Shown piece after piece: positions 18,690 to 25,774 of a DNA stretch of 64,000 nucleotides (positions within the stretch are counted from its first letter, which is position 1; the number at the start of each line of letters is the position of its first letter). Source of the DNA: Tatumella sp. JGM91 (lineage in GTDB: Bacteria; Pseudomonadota; Gammaproteobacteria; Enterobacterales; Enterobacteriaceae); contig NZ_JAERJP010000011.1 in the NCBI RefSeq assembly GCF_018257575.1, positions 62,001 through 126,000 on the forward strand. The letters run 5' to 3'. The notes below the pieces were generated by a model that did no database searches, was not told where the DNA came from, and saw only the letters and a program-made list of their open reading frames with translations. The translations under genes were made by a program, and so were the position numbers.

Positions 18690-18879
18690 GGTTCACCTCC
18701 AGAAGCGAATTCACATACTCAACCAGTACGTTAAAATCCATCTGGCCACAGAGTTCCGTTTGCTGCTCCGAGGTCAGGCCATCGAACGCGCAATCCTCAA
18801 GAGATACGCTGACCTTCCCAGGCCTCATTGCTCCGCGCATCTGTACGTCTGAGCATTCGATTTTCAGGTTCAGACTCAT
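18679..18879 (-). CDS. Hypothetical phage protein (66 aa)
   Basis: 66 residues from MSLNLKIECSDVQMRG. It contains LEDCAFDGLTSEQQTELCGQMD and a C-terminal FNVLVEYVNSLLEV helix; three cysteines. The start at 18879 is preceded by GGAGGTCGAA and lies in an ATGA overlap with the 39-codon gene. A longer frame reading back to 19029 covers two other small genes and is rejected. Function unknown. Confidence 0.7.
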   Translation of the reverse strand: MSLNLKIECSDVQMRGAMRPGKVSVSLEDCAFDGLTSEQQTELCGQMDFNVLVEYVNSLLEVNHAA

Positions 18880-18995
18880 TTCGACCTCCGGAAATCTCTG
18901 ACCATGTCTAAATAACCAGCCGGTGTATTCGGATAGAAGTGAACCGACCCGCTGAATGCGATTACCAGCTCTGGGCCCTGAATGATGTACCTCAT
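18876..18995 (-). CDS. Tiny phage gene (39 aa)
   Basis: 39 codons beginning MRYIIQGPELVIAFSG and ending DFRRSK. GGAGGC lies six bases before the ATG, and both ends are ATGA overlaps with neighbours (18992-18995 and 18876-18879). No domain recognised. Confidence 0.65.
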   Translation of the reverse strand: MRYIIQGPELVIAFSGSVHFYPNTPAGYLDMVRDFRRSK

Positions 18996-19132
18996 GCGAA
19001 AGCCTCCGGCCCCGGACGGGCAGCATCATTGACGAATTTCTGAATGCGATCCAGCTGGGTAGTGGTGAATGATTTAACGTGGTTTAACAGGTTGGTAGCA
19101 GCGCCAATGACGCCGCCGATGGTGGTAGCCAT
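18992..19132 (-). CDS. Tiny phage gene (46 aa)
   Basis: 46 codons beginning MATTIGGVIGAATNLLNHV, amphipathic or weakly membrane-active at the N-terminus, then TTQLDRIQKFVNDAARPGPEAFA. GGAGTATC precedes the start. It ends in an ATGA overlap with the 39-codon gene. The Gly/Ala-rich N-terminus could be membrane-seeking, as in Kil-type phage peptides, but this is speculation. Confidence 0.6.
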   Translation of the reverse strand: MATTIGGVIGAATNLLNHVKSFTTTQLDRIQKFVNDAARPGPEAFA

Positions 19133-19149
19133 TAGCGATACTCCGTTGG

Positions 19150-20184
19150 TTAGTAGTTGATGGTTACTGCTGGTACCTGACCTTTAGCGATTGCTTTGAT
19201 GCAGGCTTTTGCACAGTCCTCGGTCAGGCCGGATTCGACCAGTGCAGATACTGCTGCGAGATTGATATTGCGACGATGCTCGGTATCTCTGGCCCGGCGG
19301 TCGGCTTCATCTTTGATGCGTTTTTCTTCAGCCAGTCGAGCTAGCTCGACCTGAGCGGCTTTGCGGCGTTCGGCCTCGATAGCTTCCCGCTTATCACGCT
19401 CAGCCTTTTCACGGGCTTCCCGCTTATCACGCTCAGCCTTTTCACGGGCTTCACGCGCCTGACGCTCAGCCAGTTGCTGGGCTTCGATACGCTGCTGCTC
19501 GGCACGTTGCTCTGCGGCGATACGCTCCTGTTTTTCCTTTTCGGCTGCGGCTTGTAGCTCACGTTCCCGGCGCTCGGCTTCTTCGCGGTCACGCTTGGCT
19601 TTTTCCTCAGCCTCACGCTTCACACGCTCTTCAGTTTCACGGGCGATGCGCTGCTCATGCTCAATGCGTTGCTGCTCTGCCAACCGTGCGGCTTCGGCGC
19701 GGTCACGGTCATGCTTGTCATTCATCAGCAGGGCGATTTCATGATCGGACTCGAATTTCTCAGCTGCTGCTTTATCGAATGCGTTGTTCATTTCCAGCGC
19801 TTCGGCATGGGCGGTGTTCATAGCTTCAATCTCTGCCAGTCGCTGCTGCTCTGCGTCCCACTCCTCACGCACTTTCAGCACTGAATCTCGGATACTGTTG
19901 CATTCATCCACAAACCGCTTCAGCTCCTGCTCCGCAGGCTTAACGGCTTCTTTCAGGTGCTTCAGATAGGCACGACCCGGTTTCTCAATGGCAGTTTTGC
20001 TCCGGCTGATTGCTTGAGCCAGTGAGCCGATACGGTCACGGCCTTTTTTGGTAGTTACGTCTGGCACTTCCTTTGCCATTTCCCGGATCATCTCCAGATA
20101 TGGATCGAGTCCACTCTGGACGTACAGGGCAGGGGATTGCTCCGGCTTAATTTCCAGTAAAGCTAAATCGGTTGTTTCCGTCAT
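19150..20184 (-). CDS. Long coiled-coil phage protein (TolA-like repeats)
   Basis: 344 residues. Residues about 1-150 are a folded helical domain (VPDVTTKKGRDRIGSLAQAISRSKTAIEKPGRAYL); residues 165-305 are a single Lys/Glu/Arg/Ala-rich helix of REKAERDKREA type, which often attracts the label TolA; a short C-terminal domain ends ALVESGLTEDCAKACIKAIAKG. It is the first gene of the recombination cluster. Related proteins sit upstream of recE/recT genes in other phages; the role is unknown. The charged helix is partly built from a DNA tandem repeat. Confidence 0.75.
   Translation of the reverse strand: MTETTDLALLEIKPEQSPALYVQSGLDPYLEMIREMAKEVPDVTTKKGRDRIGSLAQAISRSKTAIEKPGRAYLKHLKEAVKPAEQELKRFVDECNSIRDSVLKVREEWDAEQQRLAEIEAMNTAHAEALEMNNAFDKAAAEKFESDHEIALLMNDKHDRDRAEAARLAEQQRIEHEQRIARETEERVKREAEEKAKRDREEAERRERELQAAAEKEKQERIAAEQRAEQQRIEAQQLAERQAREAREKAERDKREAREKAERDKREAIEAERRKAAQVELARLAEEKRIKDEADRRARDTEHRRNINLAAVSALVESGLTEDCAKACIKAIAKGQVPAVTINY
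19382..19447 (-). repeat. Tandem 33-bp repeat inside the coiled-coil gene
   Basis: Two exact copies of a 33-base unit (19382-19414 and 19415-19447), with a degenerate third copy beginning at 19448. Each codes for 11 residues (REKAERDKREA), i.e. three helical turns, so copy number can change without a frameshift. Confidence 0.85.
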
Positions 20185-20250
20185 AATCCTCTCCTGAATG
20201 TGGTCATATAACCGCCCACTCAGTGAATGGACGCTTGTATAACAGGCATA

Positions 20251-20275
20251 AAAAAGCCCTCCACGAATGAAGGGC
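20251..20275 (-). terminator. Terminator ahead of the recombination genes
   Basis: On the minus strand AGCCCTTCATTCGTGGAGGGCT forms a stem and is followed by TTTTTT. It lies between N and the coiled-coil gene, in the place of a lambda tL terminator that N-modified polymerase passes. Confidence 0.85.
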
Positions 20276-20405
20276 TGATATCAGAAGGCTTTAAAAATGA
20301 TGCTTTAGTGCCTTTTTTACGGGCTTAATTACCCCTATCCCTAGTCTTGATATATAAATAAAACTGATTGTTTATATATTGACCTAATAATATGAGGGTG
20401 TAGCT

Positions 20406-20615
20406 ATGGCGTGTGATATATATCTGCATTGCCCGCAATGTGGTAGTCAAAGCCTTGTATTTCCAGCCGATTTTGACTCCAGTAATGGGTATGATGGCGT
20501 CACCTGCGGCGGTTGCGGCAGGACTCTCACTGATGAAGATGTTACAGTTCAGGGCGAACAGACAATAAACAATGTTGTTGACGACATGCTGAACTATGGT
20601 TGGATGCGAGAATAG
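20406..20615 (+). CDS. Small zinc-ribbon phage protein
   Basis: 69 residues with HCPQCGSQSL and, 24 residues later, CGGCGRTL: a four-cysteine zinc ribbon. The C-terminus is acidic. It runs on the plus strand, opposite to the left operon, with GAGGGTG before the ATG, so it is probably expressed on its own. Family not identified with confidence. A terminator for the opposite strand lies just to its left. Confidence 0.65.
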   Translation: MACDIYLHCPQCGSQSLVFPADFDSSNGYDGVTCGGCGRTLTDEDVTVQGEQTINNVVDDMLNYGWMRE

Positions 20616-20772
20616 CATTCAGAATTTCTTAATTCATCAACCTATCTAAATATATCAGGACATAAAAATAGCGCCTGTTTTTACCGGGATAGGCTCCCGT
20701 TTTCCCTGCTTTCCACAGACAAAGGAAACTGCTACGTTGGCTATTCCACAGGCAGGTAAGGGAAGCTAATTA

Positions 20773-21050
20773 ATGGCAAGATTTATTGTTCGAGTTGAGC
20801 TGCACGGTGCGGATTCAAACGACTACACTAAACTACATGAATCAATGAGAATTAGAGGCTATAACCAATCTATTCAAGATACAGATTTATCATGGTTTAC
20901 CTTCCAACCGCTGAATACGTAATAAATGTTGATTCCAGCGCAGCTAACGTCAGAAATGACGTCATGGGTATTGTTCGGTCAGTTAATCAAAACTTTAGCT
21001 TACTGGTTATTGAGGTCGCTGATATAGCCTGGTATCTCACTAAGCGGTAG
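20773..21050 (+). pseudogene. GhoS-like (DUF2622) gene split by a -1 frameshift
   Basis: The first frame (20773-20922) gives MARFIVRVELHGADSNDYTKL and more, typical of the N-terminal half of DUF2622 proteins, the family that includes the antitoxin endoribonuclease GhoS. At about 20890 it loses the family match. The -1 frame then continues with MVYLPTAEYVINVD and ends ADIAWYLTKR at 21050, the expected C-terminal half. Together they give a full-length protein of about 92 residues. I see no classic slippery heptamer, so a one-base deletion is the simplest reading; sequencing error or programmed shifting are alternatives. Confidence 0.72.
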
Positions 21051-21207
21051 ATCCACCACATGCAGAAACACCTTTAAATCTTTTCCTGCGCTGGACTTCA
21101 TATTCCAGCGCGCTAACTGCCACCTTTACTGCCTCCTCGAAGCTAATACCCTCCTCGTCACAGAATGCTTGGACGGCAGCCCTCAGTTCTTCGTCGTGCT
21201 TTTCCAT
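21040..21207 (-). CDS. Small helical phage protein (55 aa)
   Basis: 55 residues beginning MEKHDEELRAAVQAFCDEEG, with a second helix (SFEEAVKVAVSALEYEVQRRKRF). GAGGTGAAGT precedes the ATG, and it starts eight bases after the end of N. It overlaps the end of the convergent GhoS-like gene by 11 bases. No family recognised. Confidence 0.65.
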   Translation of the reverse strand: MEKHDEELRAAVQAFCDEEGISFEEAVKVAVSALEYEVQRRKRFKGVSACGGSTA

Positions 21208-21215
21208 ACTTCACC

Positions 21216-21461
21216 TCACATTAAAGGAATCGAACGACCGCGCGACTTCTGCCGGCCGGTGCATGTTACCCGGTCACCTTTGGTTCGGTGGCTGGCTGAG
21301 TAAATTGCGACATCCGGCATACACTGCGATACCTGCTCCGGACGGTTACGCCAGTTAGGTGCTTTCAGTGCCCGCTCAATCCGATCTACCGGCTTCAACT
21401 GCATAGCCTCTGCTGATTTACGGGCGTTGAACTCTGCCATGCGGCGTCTGTTTCTGTTCAT
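21216..21461 (-). CDS. N: Antitermination protein N
   Basis: 81 residues. The N-terminus is an arginine-rich motif (NRNRRRMAEFNARKSAEAM) comparable to the boxB-binding helix of lambda N. The C-terminal TCTGRQKSRGRSIPLM matches the end of lambda N (TCSGRQKIKGKSIPLI). N binds nut RNA with Nus factors and lets polymerase pass early terminators. Position confirms it: the first gene after PL. AGAGGACA lies before the start. The middle part is shorter than in lambda (107 residues). Confidence 0.88.
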   Translation of the reverse strand: MNRNRRRMAEFNARKSAEAMQLKPVDRIERALKAPNWRNRPEQVSQCMPDVAIYSASHRTKGDRVTCTGRQKSRGRSIPLM

Positions 21462-21813
21462 TGGAATGTCCTCTGTAAGTTCTTTGGTGGAGTGGTGGCC
21501 GGCACTGATTTTCCGGCATGACTATCAGTAACCTAGTTGACACCGGAGTTTCACCGGGGCGAAGATTTCGGTTACTGTTTATTGGGCTATCACTGGACTT
21601 TAGGGCCGCTTACTCAACATTTTTTTCGTCCAGTCAGTCACGATACCCATCAGGTCTTACACTTACGCATCAGCCTGCGCATTCACCACTCCCCGAAGAA
21701 CTCACTTCGGCCTGTGTATTCACAGGAACCTTGTTTTTAAATAGCAGCCTGACTTCATGTCCGGCGCGGTAGGCAGTCCGTTTACCGCATCGATGTTTCG
21801 TTTCGATGGCTTA

Positions 21814-21855
21814 AGAATACTTGCAGTATTTATTTATGTAAATACCTTTAGTATT
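21814..21855 (-). promoter_or_regulatory. Early left promoter PL with operators OL1 and OL2
   Basis: Two 15-bp operators, AATACTTGCAGTATT (21816-21830) and AATACCTTTAGTATT (21841-21855), are spaced 25 bp. On the minus strand TTTACA (21842-21837), 17 bases, TATTCT (21819-21814) form a sigma-70 promoter pointing to N. OL1 covers the -10 and OL2 the -35. A weaker third site may be AATACTATGAATATT at 21886. The operator sequence and promoter geometry match those at PR. Between 21462 and 21813 (the N leader) I found no gene and no confident nutL boxA. Confidence 0.82.
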
Positions 21856-21959
21856 CTTTTAGGGTGTGTTTTTATTATGTTATTGAATACTATGAATATT
21901 TATTTTTTACTCGACCGGATCGGCCATCAGGTGGGGAGGGTGCTGAGGATTTTGGGCAC

Positions 21960-21985
21960 AAAAAACCCGGCGCGGTGGCCGGGTG
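21960..21985 (-). terminator. Terminator of the cI operon
   Basis: On the minus strand CCCGGC-CACCGC-GCCGGG is followed by TTTTTT. It ends the transcript that runs from cI through the Ntn-like gene and the 35-codon gene, just before OL. Confidence 0.9.
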
Positions 21986-22004
21986 GTGTAAGCGCTGGGT
22001 GTTA

Positions 22005-22112
22005 TCAATTTTTTCGACTGACCAAGGCTTGTGAAGAAGTTCCGTTATTAGTACCAAATTTTTCTGACACTATAGCTTTATAAGCATTATCAAACATTTG
22101 CTGAACTGTCAT
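22005..22112 (-). CDS. 35-residue protein downstream of the Ntn-hydrolase-like gene
   Basis: Frame MTVQQMFDNAYKAIVSEKFG, then TNNGTSSQALVSRKN. It starts 18 bases after the stop of the 432-residue gene, with AGGAG five bases before its ATG, and lies just before a strong terminator. The N-terminal half would form an amphipathic helix. It looks like the second member of a two-gene cassette, perhaps a regulator or partner. No homolog recognised. Confidence 0.6.
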   Translation of the reverse strand: MTVQQMFDNAYKAIVSEKFGTNNGTSSQALVSRKN

Positions 22113-22130
22113 AAATTCTCCTACGCTTAA

Positions 22131-23429
22131 TTACGGGCGATTAAAAAAGCTTGTGTTCAATTCTTTAGGGAAGTAATGTTTTCTCTTTATCCATACAAAC
22201 CCATCTCCCTTAGATATTACCGCAACATCAACTGGACCGCCAACAGTTTCATGATCATTAGTGATTCTTCGCTTGAAAGCTGTGATATCGATCAAAGATT
22301 CTGCCATGTAAGCTAGATCAACTTTCCCTAGTGAGTCAAGCATAGAGAGCATCTTTGTAACATGATTGGCGCTTATAAACGCATCTTTATTATTCCTAAA
22401 ATCAACAAGCAAGTGATTTCTGAATAACTCAAATTGATCCGAGTAATCTTGCAATTGTTGATTAGTAAGCTTACCTGCTAAAAAGATCTCTGAAGATTTT
22501 TTGAATTCTAATAATACATTACTAACTAACTTATCTACTTCAACGCTGACATTTTCACTACACCCTTTTATAAAGGTGATTACCTCATCTTCTTGAGCGA
22601 AAGGAATAATTCCAGACTGGTAGGGATCATTACTTTTAGATTTATCATCATTGACAGTATAGAGAAGCTTATTTTTATAAACACCATGTACGTGTATTGA
22701 TTTAACCGCTGGATAGTATTCTTTATCTCCATAACCAGCTATCACAACACCCGTAAAAAAAATATTTTTCCCACTGACTCTACTAATAATTAATTTCGCG
22801 AATTCTGTCAGCTTATTATGAAGAGAAACTGGGATAGATACTGCTGGATCTATGGGTATTATTCTTACATACACCTCTTGCACATACCCTGATACAAATG
22901 AATCTAGTTCAGCATCACTAACTGTATCCATTGACGGATAGAAAGGATTTCCTATCAAATACTGGATTTCTGTATCTAGTTTGACTTCCAAGCAATTGTA
23001 ATAATCACTTACCGTCAAAGGTATCGGTGAAGCTTTCATTTCATTAACAAAATCAATAGTGTTAACGACCTCATTTATTTTGGATAAATTTATTCTAAAC
23101 AGCTCCTGTGCATTTTGTAGTCGCATCTGACCGTTAATGATTGAATGATTAGATTGCAGAAAGTCAATTAACGAATCAGTATATTCGTTTATTGTATCCT
23201 TAGATGAGGTTATACTTTTTCTGAACTCTTTTATTAAAAGTTCCCATGGTGAACCTGCAAGAGAGGCATTGTTATAAATCATTATGCCTACAGGATGGCC
23301 TTTATAAAGCTCAAACAATTTGTTTGCAGAATTATTAATTTTCACCATGTTGTTTTGAGTGGTTGTTACGGCTGAATCGGCGGCAAGTGCTATTGCACTA
23401 CTATTAAAAACTGCAATTTCTGCTGTCAT
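22131..23429 (-). CDS. Proteasome/HslV-like Ntn-hydrolase domain protein in the rex position (putative lysogenic exclusion factor)
   Basis: 432 residues, cytoplasmic, no signal peptide or membrane segment. The N-terminus (TAEIAVFNSSAIALAADSAVT, then NKLFEL, then a GIMIYNNASLAGSP segment) resembles proteasome beta subunits: Thr directly after the initiator Met, Asp at mature position 17, Lys just before the LFxL strand (mature 36, against Lys33), and a small-residue turn. Residues beyond about 110 look mostly helical and unlike HslV. It lies between cI and OL, where lambda has rexAB, with AAGG before the ATG, and is visibly more AT-rich than its neighbours. A role in superinfection exclusion or defence is inference from position. 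I do not recognise a named family. Confidence 0.7.
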   Translation of the reverse strand: MTAEIAVFNSSAIALAADSAVTTTQNNMVKINNSANKLFELYKGHPVGIMIYNNASLAGSPWELLIKEFRKSITSSKDTINEYTDSLIDFLQSNHSIINGQMRLQNAQELFRINLSKINEVVNTIDFVNEMKASPIPLTVSDYYNCLEVKLDTEIQYLIGNPFYPSMDTVSDAELDSFVSGYVQEVYVRIIPIDPAVSIPVSLHNKLTEFAKLIISRVSGKNIFFTGVVIAGYGDKEYYPAVKSIHVHGVYKNKLLYTVNDDKSKSNDPYQSGIIPFAQEDEVITFIKGCSENVSVEVDKLVSNVLLEFKKSSEIFLAGKLTNQQLQDYSDQFELFRNHLLVDFRNNKDAFISANHVTKMLSMLDSLGKVDLAYMAESLIDITAFKRRITNDHETVGGPVDVAVISKGDGFVWIKRKHYFPKELNTSFFNRP

Positions 23430-23529
23430 TAAAAAACCTTATTATAAAATCTGGTGCTCAAAGTTTTATTGCTATCCAATCTTTGCTGGATTAGCACTGT
23501 GTGTGTCTTGGCAAATGCCGAAATTAGTA

Positions 23530-24240
23530 CTACTTAAACCGCATCTTAGCTTCTACTGCCACGCCGATTATCTTGCAGTTCCCATTGATAGGGATCATCG
23601 GCCAAGCAGGGTTAAGGCCTTTCAGGTACTTCTGACCACCGTCGATAATCAGCTTCTTAAACGTGGCCTCATTGGAGTCGACCAGTTTTGCGATCACCAG
23701 GCTACCGTTGATGGCATCTTTGCCAGTATCAAACAGCACATACATACCCTCAGGCACGCTCATTCCGGTTGGTGCAGTCATCGAGTCACCTTCGACCTGT
23801 AACCAGAACGCCTCGCCCTGAATATGCGCATCAGACTCTAGCCATTCGCTCACATCGTTGATGGTATAGGCTTCGATAGCCTCGGCCCAGCAACCGGCTT
23901 GTACAGAGCTGAGGACGGGGTAGCGTTTGCCAGGAGCATAGGTGGTCAGGTTACTGACGTTACTTTCAAAAGCAGCGGCGTAGCGTCCAACCTCTTTGGC
24001 AAGCTTGGGGCTTATCTCTGAAACTTGAACCTGTAAAATTCTGGCGAATTCAGTGACTACGGGGACGTTTAATGCAATTCGACCGTTAATATAATGGCCA
24101 ACAGCACCCTGAGAAATGCCCATCTCATCAGCAATAGTGTATTGAGTAACTTTTAATTGTTTCTTTTTTGACTCATACAAGGCCTTCAGACGCATCGCAT
24201 CTTCAAGCTGTTCTGTCGTCAGGGTCTTTTTAGATTCCAT
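23530..24240 (-). CDS. cI: CI-type prophage repressor
   Basis: 236 residues. An N-terminal helix-turn-helix (VTQYTIADEMGISQGAVGHYINGRIALN) is joined to an S24/LexA-type autocleavage domain: Ala-Gly in SSVQAGCWAE is the likely scissile bond, the catalytic Ser is in GDSMTAP and the Lys in the GSLVIAKLVD strand. RecA-stimulated self-cleavage would induce the phage. It is read from PRM, whose -10 (TACAAT) ends near 24247, so the leader is very short, as in lambda. The downstream genes share its transcript. Confidence 0.95.
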   Translation of the reverse strand: MESKKTLTTEQLEDAMRLKALYESKKKQLKVTQYTIADEMGISQGAVGHYINGRIALNVPVVTEFARILQVQVSEISPKLAKEVGRYAAAFESNVSNLTTYAPGKRYPVLSSVQAGCWAEAIEAYTINDVSEWLESDAHIQGEAFWLQVEGDSMTAPTGMSVPEGMYVLFDTGKDAINGSLVIAKLVDSNEATFKKLIIDGGQKYLKGLNPAWPMIPINGNCKIIGVAVEAKMRFK

Positions 24241-24251
24241 GATCGCATTGT

Positions 24252-24317
24252 AATACTAGTAGTAATCAATAATGAAATACCTGGGATATTTACTTAGATA
24301 AATACTTGTAGTATTCT
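24252..24317. promoter_or_regulatory. Right operator OR1-OR3 with PR and PRM
   Basis: Three 15-bp sites: AATACTAGTAGTAAT (24252-24266), AATACCTGGGATATT (24276-24290) and AATACTTGTAGTATT (24301-24315), spaced 24 and 25 bp. PR on the plus strand is TTTACT (24289-24294), 17 bases, TATTCT (24312-24317), the same geometry as PL. The cro-proximal site is the best palindrome (OR1). The cI-proximal site overlaps the likely PRM -10 (OR3), so occupation order would set the lambda-type switch. Confidence 0.85.
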
Positions 24318-24341
24318 TGATGGATATCCAAGGAGGTATAT

Positions 24342-24530
24342 ATGAACAAAATGACGTTAGAGGATTACGCCAAGATCCATGGTCAGGCTAAGACTGCAAA
24401 AGATTTCGGCGTTATCCAATGCGCTATCAGCAAAGCGATTCGGACAGGGCGAAATATTTTCGTGACCGTCTTGAGCGATGGTTCGGTTAAAGCCGAAGAA
24501 CTGAAGTCTTTCCCAAGCACCAGAAAGTAA
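24342..24530 (+). CDS. cro: Cro repressor
   Basis: 62 residues: [38 protein letters not shown], then [15 protein letters not shown]. This is the lambda Cro pattern, with a helix-turn-helix at about 14-35 and a beta-strand tail for dimerisation. AAGGAGGT precedes the ATG. It is the first gene of the PR operon and should bind the same operators as CI, with opposite preference. Confidence 0.95.
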   Translation: MNKMTLEDYAKIHGQAKTAKDFGVIQCAISKAIRTGRNIFVTVLSDGSVKAEELKSFPSTRK

Positions 24531-24538
24531 GTATCACC

Positions 24539-24578
24539 CGCTCTTTAACAGTCAGTCACCCTCGGAATACCAGGGACC
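24539..24578 (+). promoter_or_regulatory. nutR site (boxA and candidate boxB hairpin)
   Basis: CGCTCTTTAACA (24539-24550) is a consensus boxA, eight bases after the cro stop as in lambda. About eight bases later CCCT-C-GG-AATA-CC-AGGG could form the boxB stem-loop, although with a bulge and without the usual GNRA-like pentaloop. N encoded at 21216 would act here. Confidence 0.65.
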
Positions 24579-24634
24579 AACTCAAGTGACAGCCTTTGCT
24601 GATCACTCAACTAAACACACAAGGATATTAAGCA

Positions 24635-24931
24635 ATGGATAACGCAAGTAACAGCAAGCTCTCTCAGAGAGCCATAGACCGAGCAGAGACTGACTTGCTC
24701 ATCAACCTTGCCACATTAACGCAGCGCAAGCTGGCGACTCTCGTAGGGTGCCACGAATCGAAGATAAGCAGAACGGACTGGAGATTTATTGCTTCGGTGC
24801 TTTGTGCTTTCGGAATGGCATCAGACGTGAGTCCGATCAGCAGGGCGTTTCAGGAAGTATTTAAAGCTCTCACCAATAAAAAATCCCCGGCGGCAACCGA
24901 GGATTCTTCACAGATAACAATTGATTTTTAA
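24635..24931 (+). CDS. cII: CII transcriptional activator
   Basis: 98 residues (lambda CII 97). It shares the CII plan: AETDLLINLATLTQRKLATLVGCHESKISR helix-turn-helix, then a tetramerisation helix, and the C-terminal ALTNKKSPAATEDSSQITIDF closely matches lambda (LTNKKRPAATERSEQIQMEF). CII drives PRE to establish lysogeny. A CII box overlaps its own 5' end. Confidence 0.93.
   Translation: MDNASNSKLSQRAIDRAETDLLINLATLTQRKLATLVGCHESKISRTDWRFIASVLCAFGMASDVSPISRAFQEVFKALTNKKSPAATEDSSQITIDF
24644..24657 (-). promoter_or_regulatory. PRE promoter with CII-binding site
   Basis: On the minus strand TTGC-TGTTAC-TTGC fits the CII consensus TTGCN6TTGC exactly. The -35 hexamer TGTTAC lies inside it, and TAATAT follows after 17 bases as the -10. 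It overlaps the start of cII and points toward cro and cI, as in lambda. Confidence 0.8.
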
Positions 24932-24955
24932 CTGGATCAATTTACAGGAGTAATT

Positions 24956-25774
24956 ATGTCTTCACTTTATCAGCTTTACAAGCACAAAGAGAAAAACGGT
25001 ACCGGCACGTCAGTTAACAAAACTTACGTGGTACCGCTGTCTGAACTGTACGTTGAACCTGGCTTTAACGTCCGCGAAATCGATCAGGAACATGTTGCCG
25101 AATTCCGGGATGCGTTCATTGCCGGTGAATACCTGCCTCCGCTGGCCGTTCAGGTCACAGAGAAAGGTATAAAGATTCTGGATGGTCACCATCGCTACTA
25201 TGGGGCGCTGGCCGCTACGGAAGCAGGGCACCCGATCCTGCGCATTGAGTGTAAGGACTTCGTCGGGTCTGATGCTGATCGTATCGCATTCATGGTCACA
25301 TCATCCCAGGGTAAGCCGCTGACACCTATTGAGCGTGGCTCTGCGTATCTGCGGATGATTAACCAGGGCTGGGAGCCGGCAGAGATTGCCAGAAAGGTTA
25401 AACGGTCAGTATCGGACGTTAACCTGCATCTGGATCTGGTCCGTTGTGGCACTGAGCTGCTCGACATGGTTCGTTCGGGTGAGGTAGCAGCAACAACGGC
25501 TGTGGCGTTATCCCGTGAGCACGGTCCGCATGCGATATCTGTTGCAGTCGGGCAACTGGATAAGGCTAAGGCCGCGGGGAAGAAGAAAATAACCCGTGCT
25601 GACGCTATGCCGCTGTTCAGTGCATCGAAAGCCAGGCGAGTGCTGGAGCTTCTGGTCGATGCATCAGAGGGAACTGCAGGGCCTGAATTTATTCATGTCC
25701 CGCTTGGTGTGAAAGACGAAATCTTTCGCATCCTGGAAGATTACAGAGCCGGTATCCGGCAAGGGGAGGTTTAA
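24956..25774 (+). CDS. ParB/Srx-fold nuclease or partition-like phage protein
   Basis: 272 residues. The N-terminal ParB-like domain has VPLSELYVEPGFNVREID, LPPLAVQV and ILDGHHRYYGALAA (the GERR-type box of ParB). A helix-turn-helix (EPAEIARKVKRSVSDVNLHLDLV) and TTAVALSREHG follow. Such proteins occur in the replication region of lambdoid phages between cII and O; the true role is not known to me. It ends in a TAATG overlap with O. Confidence 0.85.
   Translation: MSSLYQLYKHKEKNGTGTSVNKTYVVPLSELYVEPGFNVREIDQEHVAEFRDAFIAGEYLPPLAVQVTEKGIKILDGHHRYYGALAATEAGHPILRIECKDFVGSDADRIAFMVTSSQGKPLTPIERGSAYLRMINQGWEPAEIARKVKRSVSDVNLHLDLVRCGTELLDMVRSGEVAATTAVALSREHGPHAISVAVGQLDKAKAAGKKKITRADAMPLFSASKARRVLELLVDASEGTAGPEFIHVPLGVKDEIFRILEDYRAGIRQGEV

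Noticed and set aside
19382-19480. Short tandem repeats considered as a CRISPR array
   Set aside because: Repeats are contiguous without spacers and encode a coiled coil. No CRISPR array, tRNA, rRNA or insertion sequence was recognised in the window.
21462-21813. Searched the N leader for a nutL boxA
   Set aside because: No CGCTCTT-like sequence was found on the minus strand; a diverged nutL remains possible.
21757-22083. 108-codon plus-strand frame with hydrophobic segments
   Set aside because: It runs through OL1, OL2 and the cI-operon terminator, and is opposite the 35-codon gene; it is a chance frame.
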